Assembly (NCBI GenBank): GCA_011032825.1 | Contig: JAADJZ010000002.1 | Location: forward strand, 1,736,001 to 1,800,000 | Direction: 5' to 3' | DNA from: Massariosphaeria phaeospora | Lineage: Eukaryota > Ascomycota > Dothideomycetes > Pleosporales | DNA length: 64,000 nt | Position numbers and translations under genes: made by a program | In this document: piece after piece, positions 23,152 to 34,169 of the stretch | Numbering within the stretch: the first letter of the stretch is position 1 | Layout of the letters: each line of letters opens with the position of its first letter | Notes under the pieces: model-generated | What the model saw: the letters and a program-made list of their open reading frames with translations, nothing else | Told to the model about the DNA's origin: nothing | Databases searched by the model: none

Positions 23152-25320
23152 CTACAAGTAGGATGCACCCGCAACATCAGGCGGGTCTGTTCGTAACGCA
23201 CGATCCGTGGCTTTCTCGTCCACCCCTTGGCCTCTACATAATGGGCAGGAGTTACGCCCAGTTGTTAGCCACTGCGCAGATGGTTAATTTTCAGTGGCGA
23301 TAATGGTCATGGTAGAACGTACCTGGTCAATACAGAGCTTGTGGAACAAATGGCCGCAATTGATCAACCTGCGGGCTTCTTCGTCCACCTCGAAGTTGCA
23401 GAGACAAACCAAGCAGCGCGCCTCGCATTCGAGACTAACGATTTCGGTTCCACCTACAGCTTCAGCAACCATAGTCCCAGAAAGAACGCGTATTCTAAAA
23501 AGACCTGGTGCGGCAGCGACGTCTGCTTCACTGGCGACCGGGGGCTTTGCAGGTCCGAGTAAGGTAGATAACAGAAGCATATCTTCATATGTTGGTGAGT
23601 CTGTAAATAGACTTGGCGTGGTCAATATGGGGTGATTTTCGGGATAGCTTCCTCCGAGAACGTAAATGATCCAGCTCCTTGAACCTTCTCCCGGGTTGTG
23701 GTCTGGCTCAACTACGCCATTTCGACGAGACGCACCAGACCCAAACCTAGTAAAATCAGACTCACTCAATCGGCGCTGACGTGGAGTGCGATGATGGGGT
23801 TGAGGCTCTTCGACAGTTGGTTCAAGGCCCGCCCCGGCAGCTCTGCGAATGAAGCTTTCTCGCCGCGATGGCCCTGAGGATTGAATGGTAGGAGACGGAG
23901 GGGAAGTTGATATATTTGGTGTGGTTGTGCCAGAAGAGACGGCAGATAGGCCTGAGCTGGCAGGGGTAGTTGGAGGGGGGAGAGGACCCGAAGGGGAATC
24001 TGTGAATGTAGACCAAGGCCGAGGGCGATCCGGCGCGCGATAATGTCTCTGGTTGTCGTAGTTAGAGGGGAAAGTATTCACCCCGCCCATCGACGCCCGT
24101 CGTCGATGGCTAAATCTTGTGCTATTCTGGGGCTGTCGCAACGTTCCGTCAATGGTGTTCTCGCCAGGAGACGCCAAAGGTGTGGGGAAACTTGAGAGGG
24201 CGTCAAGGAAAGGGGGTATGTTGTCGTCTTGTGGCACTCCGGTGCCTGGGTTGATGGACCGGATTCCCACTATGATGATCGGAACCATTCTCCCGTCGCC
24301 TTCCTCTTCGCCGACTTGGTTTCCTGGAGACCCTGGGCCGCCGCCGCCACTTCCTGACCGGGTATCATGTCCTTGGTCGCTAGTCGACGACCCAAAGCGA
24401 AACATTCTGAAGAAGTTGAGGGGTGCGGGGCTGCTGCCTGGGGCTTGGTCCCCTTCGTCGTTGTCACTTCCAGTCTGGCGCAAGGCCGACGCTATCCTGC
24501 CGTTCTGTAGAGCCTGTAGGAAGCTGTCGAATGTGCCATCCTCGCCATCTCCCGCTACATTGCGCGCTTCTGACACAGCTCGGTGATCGTCGCCCATCAG
24601 TGACGCCGCTGTTGCTGCCGCCGCGACCGAGAGCAGACGGGACAACATGGCAGCTTGATCCTCGTCTCGCCTGAGCGGAGACCGTCGTCTACGTAGCTGG
24701 CTCGTCATACTGCGCAGCCCTATGTCCGGCCTAAAGGAGGGAAGGAGGGAGGAGGCGCGGCCGTCCCGTCTCGCTGGGATCAGTCGGGGGCCGGGAGCAT
24801 GGGCGTGTTCCGCGCGCTGGTTCGAGAGTTCGTCGAAGTTCAGATCGAGTTCGGGAAGCTGAACTCGCGGAAGGAAGGCGCCGCGTTCATATCCCGAGTT
24901 GGTAGTGTGGCGCAGAGCTGGGTGTGAGGCTGAAGGGAACGCGCTCGACGGCGGCGACACGTAGAGTGAGTCGCTGTGTTCGGTGGAGCGACTCGAGCTG
25001 CGGCGGTGAAATAGACTAGGAATGGAGGTGAGAGACGAGCGGGCTCTGCTGATGCGAGACCGGCGGCGAGAGAGCACTACGGCACGGTCCGGGCGTGACG
25101 AGGCAGCATCGGCATGCTCTTGGTGGGTGGAAAGGATACTGAGGGGGTTAAAGCGCTGCGATGAAGCCGGTCGGCTCGACGACAGCCGCGGTCGCAGCCC
25201 CTCTGGCACGCTGTCGCTGGCAGGCTGCGGCGGCGGGCCCAGCGACGGCGCCCATGAGTTTGGGCGGGGTCTGTTGCGGGGGCGCGCATCCGACGAGCCT
25301 CTCGAGTTGGCCTGGCCCAT
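23152..25320 (-). CDS. RING-H2 E3 ubiquitin ligase with N-myristoylation motif, 705 aa
   Basis: Predicted ubiquitin ligase. Two exons: 25320-23323 (666 codons) and 23271-23152. The second exon supplies the end of the RING, so the frame that stops at 23284 without splicing would break the domain. The RING-H2 occupies about residues 636-678: CLVC at the start, then CGHLFHKLC and WLTTGRNSCPLC, giving a complete C3H2C3 ligand set. The protein begins MGQANS, with Gly2 and Ser6 as in N-myristoylation signals, so it is probably membrane tethered. Residues 7-600 are largely disordered and rich in Ser/Arg/Pro/Gly, with a more conserved piece near SWIIYVLGGSYPENHPILTTP shortly before the RING. It is transcribed divergently from the Rrn11 gene across a 300-bp shared region. 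Substrates are unknown. Confidence 0.88.
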
Positions 25321-25620
25321 GGTGCGAGGCCCGGCGCAGTGAAAGCACGCCGGTCAAAGAATAACAGGACGGGGAAGGGCGTCGTGGGTGGTGGCAGCGA
25401 GCGAGATGTGCCGTGAGGCTTGAGTCGCGGCGGTGATGTACGTCGCCGAGCCCCTGCTCGATTAGTCACGGGGTTAACGTGACCTGTGACGGGCGTGCGC
25501 CACCTCTTGATTCCACGCCTTTTACTTTTGCAGCGCGCGGCTTCCTCTCCGAAATGCGAACCAGTCGGGGCACACACGCTGGCTGCGCTTGAGTGCCGCC
25601 GTCGTCGACTAAACACAAAC
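25321..25620. promoter_or_regulatory. Shared divergent promoter, RING gene / Rrn11 gene
   Basis: Only 300 bp separate the two start codons, which point away from each other, so the region must serve both genes. I see no clear TATA box. A GTGACC/GTGACG-rich stretch occurs near 25475-25495. Confidence 0.6.
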
Positions 25621-26928
25621 ATGCAGTTCTTTGCTACCCAGCTACGGCCCAGCCAGCAAACGACACAGTCGCTACGCGCCGCCCAGTACAAGCCTGCGAC
25701 AAAACGTAAACGCGACGAGGAGGATGAGGATGAGGACGGATCTCAAACTAGCCCCGGGCGAGACGCGACAGACCCCCTGGCCCCTTCCAACGCCGTGTCA
25801 GATACCCTAGAAATAGCCCAACTACTGCGTGTCGCCGGGCTCTCAAATGAAGATGGGCACAAAGTCCCGCTGCCGCCATTTCCACATGCCCCCGCTAGGA
25901 CGCGGAAAGAGAAATTGACCAACACCAGGATCCAGAAGGAATTATTCGGCTTGGATCCTCCTATCTACACTAATGCCCCATCCAAGAGCTTTCCAGTTGA
26001 CGGCAAGAGTGATGCGCCTGCGTTAAGACACACGCATCTCAATGCACTGAATACTCTTCTGCACCAAAGTCTACTTGGAGGGGACTATAACCGCGCGGGA
26101 AAAGCATGGGGCATGATTCTAAGGACACATGTGGCCGGGCAGCCTATCGATCCCCGGAACCACGGACGATGGGGAATCGGCGCAGAAATACTACTTCGCC
26201 AAAGGTCTCTAGATGGTTCCAACCGTAGTGAAGAAACGCTCTACGTTGCCGGCGACGACCATTCTCCAATTAATGAAAAGGAGCCCTTCACGGAGAAAGG
26301 CTTTGAGCGCGCCAGGGAGTACTACGAGCGTTTGATCGTGCAACACCCTAATCGAAAACTCGCGCCGCATGCAGTTGACGACAGGACATTCTACCCAGCC
26401 ATGTTCTCGCTTTGGATCTACGAAGTCACCGAAAAGAGCAAACGTGCACGACAAAGGTACGAAGAAAGAATCCGGGGGTCCAGAAACGGCAGTAGCTCGC
26501 TGGATGGCGACACGAGCATGGACTCGGAAGACGCACATGCTCGGGATAACGCAATACAGACCGAAGAACTTGCTGGCGCACGACAGATTGGCGATCGGCT
26601 TGACCAGTTGCTCGCATCACCACCTCTCGATAAACACACTGAGCTTCTACGTCTGCGGGGCATGGTAGGACTATGGCTGGGTGACCTAGTTTTGGGTAAG
26701 AGCTCGGCTCAGCGTGCGCAAGACGGATGGGACTCGGGGTCGGATGGACAGTACCACGATGAATCTAAAGAATCAAGAACGGAATCACGGAGAAAGCTAT
26801 CAAAGAGCCTCGAAGAATTCAGTCGCGCTCAAGAAATTTTCAGTCGTACCCAGACAGCCGAAGAGCCGTTGATGTCGGGGCTCGAGTTTAAGATTGCTGA
26901 ACTTGACAAGCAGCTGGCAAAACCTTGA
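25621..26928 (+). CDS. rrn11: RNA polymerase I initiation factor Rrn11-like, 435 aa
   Basis: Probable subunit of the Pol I core factor (Rrn6-Rrn7-Rrn11), acting in the nucleolus to start rDNA transcription. ATG 25621 is the first ATG of the frame. After a basic/acidic N-terminus (KRKRDEEDEDEDG) comes the conserved family block: HLNALNTLLHQSLLGGDYNRAGKAWGMILR split over about residues 140-175, with RWGIGAEILLR soon after, then FERAREYYERLIVQHPNRK and FYPAMFSLWIYEV, which look TPR-like. The C-terminus is helical and charged. Single exon. Recognition rests on the HLNALNTLLHQ / RAGKAWGMILR / RWGIGAEILLRQ signature of fungal Rrn11-type proteins recalled from the family; a profile search would settle it. 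Confidence 0.8.
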   Translation: MQFFATQLRPSQQTTQSLRAAQYKPATKRKRDEEDEDEDGSQTSPGRDATDPLAPSNAVSDTLEIAQLLRVAGLSNEDGHKVPLPPFPHAPARTRKEKLTNTRIQKELFGLDPPIYTNAPSKSFPVDGKSDAPALRHTHLNALNTLLHQSLLGGDYNRAGKAWGMILRTHVAGQPIDPRNHGRWGIGAEILLRQRSLDGSNRSEETLYVAGDDHSPINEKEPFTEKGFERAREYYERLIVQHPNRKLAPHAVDDRTFYPAMFSLWIYEVTEKSKRARQRYEERIRGSRNGSSSLDGDTSMDSEDAHARDNAIQTEELAGARQIGDRLDQLLASPPLDKHTELLRLRGMVGLWLGDLVLGKSSAQRAQDGWDSGSDGQYHDESKESRTESRRKLSKSLEEFSRAQEIFSRTQTAEEPLMSGLEFKIAELDKQLAKP

Positions 26929-27874
26929 CAGTCAGGATTACGTTCCGATGGCTTGGCTATCTCAAGGTCTTCTCGATTAGTCTCCGTCTACATCCTCGCC
27001 TACAGTATCATCTAGGTCGATGCTAGATCCCACAAGAAAGATCAACATGCGGCTGTGAATTAAGGTATTTACCCAATATGGCTTGCTATCTGATGCTCCA
27101 GGACAAAATATCTCTCACTGGCAGCTTTTTGCTGACTCAGATATGAGACTCGTCCAGCTTGAGGATTTTTGCCTACCGGTGAGCTTGCATCCGTTGATTC
27201 CGTCACGGAGACAATCGTAATACCAGCAACCACGCAGAAGGATTTTATCTAGATATACCCACATTCGAGTATTGCATAGGCGTACATTGTACCCAATAGG
27301 TTGGGGTAAGGTCTGATTACATATCAACCAAGTAGCTACTAATAGTCTCGAGCTGTCAAGACGATCATTCGAATCACAACTTGGCAATCTAACCTGTACA
27401 TCATATTTCCTCAGTATCATATCTACTGTGGTTTTTCCTATGGTGCTGAGGCTACTCGCGTACAACGAGATGAATTTCATAAAGGTCTCTTTGGTCTTCG
27501 TGGGGATGCAGCCTTATTTCGTCCCTTCCATTATCTACATCATCATAGTCCACTTGCTTCCATTTAACTATGAATGGTTTGCCACACAGACAAACGATAT
27601 AGTCCCAAGTATCAAAATACTGAGTTCCTGGATTGCATTGATGGGGACGACGTTTAGAGGGTTTGAGAGCCTTAGTGTTCACACGGGCAGCCTCATCATC
27701 ACAAGGTTTGCAAATCGCATTTATATTCTGAAGAAGCAGAACATGGACCTTGAAAGTATCACAGCAGTGTATCAACAACCGGCACCCATCCACAAGATAT
27801 GGTTCCAAAACCCCATACCTCAAGTATACAGCATCTACATATTCAATTTATGCGCACATTGCCCAACATGTAGT
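26929..27874. other. No gene recognised
   Basis: Intergenic, relatively AT-rich DNA. Overlapping open frames exist on both strands (27428-28027 plus; 27452-27823 and 27115-27480 minus). The plus frame has its first ATG only at 27440 and runs antisense into the isomerase gene. The first minus frame (27452-27823) lacks an ATG at its start. None carries a motif I recognise. Confidence 0.5.
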
Positions 27875-28396
27875 CTAACAAGATGGCCCCTTCTCTTGAT
27901 CCGCCACCAAACCCGCATAGTTCTTCCTCTCATGTTCCATGATAGCAGCCACCTTCTCCGCACTCGCACTGGTCGTATCAAACCGATACCCCAACCACTC
28001 CTTAGCCAAACGCCGCGCCAACTCTAGTCCAATCACCCTCTCCCCCATACACAGCACCTGGGCATCATTGCTCAGAATGGCGCGCTCCACCGAGAAACCA
28101 TCATGTGCAGTCACAGCCCGAATGCCCGGCACTTTGTTCGCGGAGATGGCGACCCCGAGGCCGGTGCCGCAGATGAGGAGGGCGCGGTCTGCTTTGCCGT
28201 CGGCGACAAGCTTCGCGGCGTCGACGGCGACGTGGGGGTATGCGGTTTTGTCGTGCGTCTCTGGGACGCCGACGTCCGTGATGTCGGAGACGCGTGGGTC
28301 TGATTCGAAGTCTTTGATGATGGCTTTCTTGTAAGAGACGCCAGCTTCATCGCAGCCGATGGCGATGCGTAGGGGCTGTTGATCGGTGGACGCCAT
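27875..28396 (-). CDS. RpiB-type sugar-phosphate isomerase, 173 aa
   Basis: Cytosolic enzyme of the RpiB/LacAB family, which interconverts aldose and ketose phosphates such as ribose-5-phosphate and ribulose-5-phosphate. ATG 28396 ([10 protein letters not shown]) is preferred over an upstream in-frame ATG because [10 protein letters not shown] then sits at the usual place. The catalytic-base cysteine fits C76 in [14 protein letters not shown], and the ring-opening histidine fits H98 in TAHDGFSV. The first motif reads GCDEAG instead of the bacterial SDHAG-like form, so the usual histidine after Asp is replaced by Glu; Asp16 is kept. Fungal RpiB homologues have been linked to pentose and erythritol-type catabolism; the exact substrate here is not determined. 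The gene for a small basic protein ends 51 bp upstream on the same strand. Confidence 0.9.
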   Translation of the reverse strand: MASTDQQPLRIAIGCDEAGVSYKKAIIKDFESDPRVSDITDVGVPETHDKTAYPHVAVDAAKLVADGKADRALLICGTGLGVAISANKVPGIRAVTAHDGFSVERAILSNDAQVLCMGERVIGLELARRLAKEWLGYRFDTTSASAEKVAAIMEHERKNYAGLVADQEKGPSC

Positions 28397-28447
28397 TTCG
28401 ATAATGGTCAAATTATCTTTGTCTTTGGCGGTAACTGGATATGTCGT

Positions 28448-28798
28448 TCAAAGCTCGCTGGTATCGTACTGCTCCCACACACTCTTCTTCCGTTTGCTGT
28501 TGACCTTTGTAGTTTTGCTCTTGGATCCAGAACTGGAAGTTTGCGCTGAAGAGTGCAGTTCGCCTTCCACGTCCTTCACTCTCTTGCCGTCAACCAGCCG
28601 TTCGACAGTCCGTTCGTCGGATTTGTCAATCGGTTTAGTGACAAGCTGCAAACTCGTACTCCCGGCAGCTGGTTCCTTATGCTCGGTGACTTTAACCTTG
28701 CCTTTTCCTTCTTGATTGTGGTCTTCGACGCGTTCAAAGAATTGGTCCGCGGTGGAATCGACGTTGAGTGAGAAGAAAGTGCGTTTAGATGGAGCCAT
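28448..28798 (-). CDS. Small basic hypothetical protein, 116 aa
   Basis: A true ATG at 28798 opens a frame coding for a hydrophilic protein (MAPSKRTFFSLNVDSTADQF...). It has an alternation of acidic and Lys-rich stretches, a Ser/Lys-rich region (SSSGSKSKTTKVNSKRKKS) that could act as a nuclear signal, and a C-terminal end VWEQYDTSEL that looks conserved-type. No domain is recognised. It lies on the same strand as the isomerase. A perfect palindrome TCACGTGA sits 120 bp upstream (28918-28925). The start could in principle be further upstream, but the extra residues look like translated leader. Confidence 0.6.
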   Translation of the reverse strand: MAPSKRTFFSLNVDSTADQFFERVEDHNQEGKGKVKVTEHKEPAAGSTSLQLVTKPIDKSDERTVERLVDGKRVKDVEGELHSSAQTSSSGSKSKTTKVNSKRKKSVWEQYDTSEL

Positions 28799-29369
28799 TG
28801 TACGTGGCAGTGTGTTGCTTGAGTTTATATGATGGTTAGATTGGATGGGCCCCGCTATAGAAAACACCCGAGATGCCAGTTCGGGTATACCGAGGGTCTT
28901 AGTTATGCCCCGCAGTATCACGTGAAGGGGACTCGGCCCGGGGACTGCATAGGTAGCACCGGACGATCGGCGTTTTGACAAGGTGGTAGCATAGTGACAA
29001 ACGTTAGCTGAATTGAACGGTTGAAGACATCAAGAAGCCATACTACCAGTGACAACAATATCATACAGAGTCACCGTTCTGGCGGCAGTCTATTAAAGCA
29101 TCTGCTGAAAAACCCGCGCTGGAACGAACCTGAAACCTCGGGACCTCGACCCATGTCCATGTGACCGTCGTATATCTCCGGGAAACGCCTTTTACCCAAG
29201 AACATGGGGTCTTGACCACATACTGACTATAGGAAAAGACATGAGCGCCTGAGATTATGGCTTTCATGATCCGCCTTGAAAGAAATTGTTTGAATACCCA
29301 TTCATGTCGCCGTTGATGCCGAAGAAATTGAACCTTTGAACCCCATTGTTAGTATTGTACTCTAATTCA
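28799..29369. other. Intergenic region
   Basis: Upstream region of the small basic protein gene and 3' region of the FarB-like gene. A tract around 29110-29160 superficially resembles a tRNA B box on the minus strand, followed by a T run, but no cloverleaf can be drawn. Confidence 0.55.
28918..28925. promoter_or_regulatory. TCACGTGA palindrome (bHLH/Cbf1-type site)
   Basis: Exact eight-base palindrome 120 bp upstream of the start codon at 28798. CACGTG sites preceded by T or A are bound by Cbf1-type bHLH factors in fungi; use here is inferred. Confidence 0.45.
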
Positions 29370-32300
29370 TCAGGTAGCAAACATGCTTTGATGAGTGTTG
29401 TAGAAGTTCAAGAGATCCGCAGTGTCGCCATGGGGATTTTGTAGGAAGACGTACCAGTCTTCCACATTCAGTGTCGTGGGCACGATGGGGTTCTGAAGTC
29501 CATTGCTGCTGTTGCTCCAAGCATCATCGGTCGCTGCTCCTTGCTGGTTCTGTGCCATTGCGTCCATTTGCTGCGCCCACGCCTGCGGATCGTTTTGATC
29601 GAACCCTGACACTGGCAAGGCCGTTTGTGGGGTTTGCATCTGTTGCTGACTAGACATCTGCTGTTGTGTCTGCAAATTGGAGTTGTGGGTATGCATCGCC
29701 ATTGATTGCGGCCGAGATAGCGCAGGGTCAACGAGACTGTGGTTAGGGCCTGGTGATATCTGCGGGAAGTTCACCTGTGTATCAGCTGGGAAAAGCTGAT
29801 CGGGTTGGAAGTTTTGCCAGAGCTCTTGCGAGATGTTCGGCGAGTTTCGTGTCACCAAAAATAGCTCGGGTGGTGTGCCTGGATATGAGTATGAAGGGTT
29901 AAAGGGAGTGGTTGGTCGTGTGCCAGATCGCGATGGACCCATGAAGGCATCGTTGTTCTGACGTGTTATCTGTGGCGACGTAGCAGTCATATGTGGTATT
30001 TGGTGCTGCGGGAGCTCGCGTGAAGGGGTCACTGCGGGTGTTTGCGGTCTTGATCGTTCATATGAGACCTGAGGCGCTGGCGGCCCATTGGAAAATCCCA
30101 GATCCATATCCTCAAATTTTCGTTTCGGCGCGTCTTGTATGGGTTTCGGCGGATGTGCAGCTTGAGGAGGATGAAGTGGTCCTGCTGAAGGTTTGTTTTT
30201 CTTATGGCGTTTACCAGCGGCTTTTTGAAGACGTTCTTCCAAATGCTTATTTCCAAGAATAGACTCAAACAGAGTATGAACCATCTTTGCGACGAGCCAG
30301 ACTTTGGAGACTTCCTTCAAGGCATCCATACATAATTGGAGGCGGTGCTCAGTTGCCGACACTATTGACTTGTTCGATGATCGCATCTGGTATACGTGCA
30401 TGATGAGGGCTGAAAATAAACTATACACGATGAACGCGGGCGTATAACGCAGTTCGTCGTGTGCACGGAGATTCTCAATGATTGAGGTAATCACGCCGGC
30501 CGCCTCATAAGCAATAGTCCGTGATGGATATGCTTGCTCCTCGAAACTGTTCATAGTGTTCGACTTTGGCGAGTTAGCTGGGGGCATATGTGCACGATGA
30601 AGTAGACAGAGGGTTGTGCTAGACATGGTTAGCAGTGTCCGACATTGACTGAATAAACTTCATACTAGTAGTTTGAATGTAACAAAGCCGCCCAGAAGTG
30701 ATGGCGAGACTTTTCCCACTGTACATCCGGGGGGCAGTGCTGAAGCCAATCCGCAAGAGCCATGTCGCTATGGGTCAGATCAATGGCGTTTGTTCGCCGA
30801 TATTTGGAGGCAACCGAGTATTGTTGTGATAGTACGATGCCCATAATTTCAGTCAGTTTGACGTAGTTGATGAAAAAATGCACATGCACAGACTCAGGTG
30901 GATATTCCGCCGGTCGGTCAGGCTCGTCCTCGATGAAATCGTCTTCAGATATCATTTCCACGTCAGAGTCTTCGGGGTTGATAGCGACTGGCCGTCCAAG
31001 TGCTACTGCAACTGAACGGTCTCGAGAGAAAAGTGTCCACCAAATCCTCTTCCATAACCTTTTGTCGGATTTGCTCAGTTGGGAGCCCTCGACGCTACTT
31101 TTGTCAGCGAAAGGTTTCCTTTCAGGATTTAGTATAACCATACCTTCGATGCATGCCGGACCCTTGCGCAACGACGATGCCAACCCTACTCCAGTAGAAG
31201 ACGTTTTTGGTGACATCTAAAACTCGTTAGTCGCACAAGATCTGTAGTTATGGAGGCTCGGGGTGATTACCCTCTGGGCCCTCCCAATACCAGCCCATTA
31301 GTATCACCGACTGAACAATGGTCACCCTGTCGTCCTCGTAATTGGCATCATATAGAGCCTTCGCACGTTTGTAGAAGGTCATAGCGGCAGGTGTAGTTGA
31401 TCCGCTGGAGTCCATTAATTGAGGGTTGGTACACACGCGTGATCCCGCTAACAATATAGCCTGCAGAAGGAGCAAAGACGGAGGATTCTTGGTGTCTCGA
31501 TACTGGCGCATGAAGCGGCTGCGGTTGATGACTGGCACCACAGGAGCTATCCACCTAAAATATGCGTCGACGAGTTCATCGCACAGCGCTCGAGGAGGTA
31601 GTAGAAAGGCACCCCGCTGATGCAAGATGTCTATTTCCATGTTATCGAGCTCGTTGACCCGGGCTTTTGCACCCCGAACATTCTCAGGCAGCGGATAGTG
31701 TACCACGTCGGTTGTTCCAAAGCGGTCGTGGACAAGGAGGGAGAGGTTCGAGGACTCGCCCAGGTATGCGACACGGCCGGCGTCCTTGATCGGGGCTCTC
31801 GCAAACTTGGGCTTCATGAACTGCGCGTACGTCCCATTGTGCGTGGCCTGCTGCGCGGCATATGCGCTGGACACGGTCGTCGACGGCGTGCCATCTGGAG
31901 AGTTGTACGCCGTGCCCTTGTCGCGAGGCTCGGACGGGGCGGCGGTGCTGGGTGCCGGCGACCGGTCGTCGCTCTCGCCGCGTTCGCTGTGTCGGACACA
32001 TCAGCTGGGGGGGTTTGGTGGTGAGGATCACGAAGGGGCTCACCTCTCTGCGTCCTTCTGTCTGGCTTGCGTCTTCTTCCGCTTCGGGGCGGGGATTCGG
32101 CACTCGATGGAGAAGGCAGTGCAGTTGGTGCAAGGCACTCCGAGGCTCGCGGCGTCGCATCGAACCTAGACATCGATTACTGGCTGTCCTCTGCTGGGCG
32201 CCTGCTTCGGTGCGATTACTCACTTTTCGAGAATGGCAGGCTGCAGGACCGTGGTCGTTAGCATTCGTTCGCAGGCCAGCCTCGGTGCCGAGGCATCATT

Positions 32301-32597
32301 TAGAGTAAACGGACATAAGATGGCTGCGCGCCCCCGCTCGAAGCTGTGGAGTTGTGCGCGAGAAGAAGAAGACGGACTTACTTTCGCAAGCTCTGCTTGC
32401 GCGCTGGCGCCTGAAAGACTGGTGTCCGGGCTGCTGTGACGGCCTGCGGTCTTCTGTGAGCGGCGTCCACTATGGGGACAGATGCGCCCGTTCTGGCGCG
32501 GACGAATGACATACGGGGCAGGGTTTCCGATCGGGTGCGCGGCCAGCGGCTGCGAGGTTGGCGCCGAAGCGGCCATGAAGCTGTGCTCACCGGACAT
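29370..32597 (-). CDS. Zn2Cys6 transcription factor, FarB/CTF1-beta-like, 906 aa
   Basis: Nuclear regulator with an N-terminal zinc cluster. Eight exons close in frame: 32597-32515, 32410-32382, 32240-32224, 32165-32044, 31986-31271, 31216-31144, 31097-30666, 30618-29370. Exon 3 is only 17 nt. The cluster cysteines are residues 36, 39, 46, 55, 58 and 65 (ACETCHSRKVRCD ... PCTNCTAFSIEC) with basic residues after it (PKRKK). Residues about 140-450 form the fungal-specific regulatory domain: LVDAYFRWIAPVVPVINRSRF, YWSRVGIVVAQGSGMHRS and RIWWTLFSRDRSVAVALGRP are typical. The last 300 residues are Gln/Pro/Ser-rich with a terminal LNVEDWYVFLQNP motif. The cluster type and the ending resemble FarB/CTF1-beta regulators of fatty-acid and cutin genes in other ascomycetes; this functional link is inference. 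Confidence 0.88.
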
Positions 32598-33039
32598 ACG
32601 AGCGGTTGGGGAGAGGTTTAGGTGGTTCGCGGCTTGGTTGCGTAAGTGGGATTCCCGCCGAGTGAAGACACTAGCGGCTCCCAGTCCAGGAAGCGATATG
32701 AATCCGTCACGACAACCACAAAAGACCGACCATATGCTGATGTTAGTCGTGGCCTAGCAACCCACGCGCGGGACTTGGGGTTGAACGACATCTCTTTCAA
32801 CGGTCGCCAACGGCAACCCCTCCAACCTGTTGCATCCTCTCTAAAACAGACGACCATCTAAAACCCTCGCGTATCCACCAGAACGGCTTGCCTGCTATTG
32901 GTGGTCAAGCCCGGTCTGGGGTTTCATCTGCTCATTTACATCATGCATTTCTTCTGTCTGACTCTAGATTACACGTACTCGTCCCTCTTACATGATTCAT
33001 CACATCGGGTTACAACAACTTCCATGATTATCCTAGCCG
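32598..33039. other. Intergenic region, promoter of the FarB-like gene
   Basis: Upstream region of the Zn2Cys6 gene and 3' region of the Nudix gene. Open frames here overlap and lack motifs. Confidence 0.6.
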
Positions 33040-33685
33040 CTAAACTACCTGAATGCCATTGACCGAAGTTGAGACAGGCTTGTTTCTGCTCCGGAATGCA
33101 TCCAGCTTGATCACCTTGTTCGGTGGAGAGATATACTTGAGTTCGATGTCTCCCACACGGTCACTGCCGATTTCGTCCTCCGTCGCGAACAAATGCTGCT
33201 GGTGCTCGACGGGATCTAGCACAAGGGCATCTATATCCTCGAATTCCATCTCAAAAATGTGCTTGATCCACCTGACTTCTGATCCATCTTTTTTGTCGCT
33301 AGTAAACTCCATCTCTCCTACTTTGCGAACAACTTTCGTAGCAGTAAGGCCTGTTTCTTCTTTCAGCTCCCTGATTGCGCCATGGATAATGGTCTCGTCC
33401 GTGTCGTCGACCATGCCTCCTGGGATCTCCTGATGTCGTGTAGTCAGTAACTTGCTACCTACTTGTAGACATGCGTTCACTAACCCACATATTGGGATAA
33501 GCTTTCTCGTTGGCAGCACGCCGAACCAAAAGCAATTTCCCAACGTCATTGAAGACAACAATCCCAGTACAGACTACGTGGTACCGCGGGTTCTGCTGGA
33601 CGAACTGCTTCCCTGACACCATATACATCTGTAATGACGGAGGGTAATCGAAGGGCGCCTCGGAACGTAGCATCTCTTGGGACAT
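33040..33685 (-). CDS. Nudix hydrolase, 196 aa
   Basis: Predicted pyrophosphohydrolase acting on a nucleoside diphosphate linked to another moiety; the substrate cannot be told. Two exons: 33685-33485 and 33429-33040, joined phase 0 to give NMW-EIPGGM. The start MSQEMLRSEAPFDYP is a true ATG. The strand RYHVVCTGIVVFNDVGKLLLVRRA leads into the Nudix box at about residues 71-94, with REL-KEE-TGL matching the metal-binding REUXEEXGU part. The first part of the box, GGMVDDTDET, holds one residue more between Gly and Glu than the textbook GX5E. Downstream strands (VGEMEFTSDKK, WIKHIFEMEFED) are normal for the fold. No targeting signal is seen. Confidence 0.88.
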
Positions 33686-34169
33686 TTTGAATGAGGAAAA
33701 AGAAGCAGTGTTTAAAGGAAATGTTTTCGACGCTCTGTAGTGGTATTTACTTAGATAGCTGCCTAGTCGCTGCGGGTTACCAAACCCGTCTGCCTTGGAG
33801 CACGTCTCAGAACACAGACACCAGTGTTTGGCTTAGTGCTGCTGTGGCTGGCGTCTCAAGAATCTGTTAGGTTAGCCGGATCTGAGACATTTCGATTTCG
33901 ATTTATGTACAAGGACCCGTGGACCCCAGCAGTCCGAGACCGGACCACGCCCGGGGGGTCATATCACGTGCACTGGGTCCGCTACCCTATCAGGTTAGCG
34001 CGAGCCAGCTCGGCGCCCACCCACCACCCAAACATACCCAACGCGCGCTTCAACACCGTCAGTAGAGCTACCCCGTACCGTCCCCGAACGACTCTACCGC
34101 CTCGATAAGAGCTTGTCCGCCCGCGCGAAGCTCGAAGAGAACCAGCGAACTGGCGCACTTGCGCCCACC
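33686..34169. promoter_or_regulatory. Divergent intergenic region with a CACGTG site
   Basis: The region between the divergent Nudix gene and the 544-aa gene, 484 bp long. CACGTG lies at 33965-33970, about 200 bp before the plus-strand start. The frame just before ATG 34170 is open but has no ATG, so it was not added to the gene. Confidence 0.45.

Noticed and set aside
27428..28027. Open frame on the plus strand with hydrophobic stretches
   Set aside because: Runs antisense into the RpiB gene, starts with ATG only at 27440 and has no recognised family.
29100..29200. tRNA-like B box and T run on the minus strand
   Set aside because: The stems of a cloverleaf do not pair and no matching A box or acceptor stem is present.
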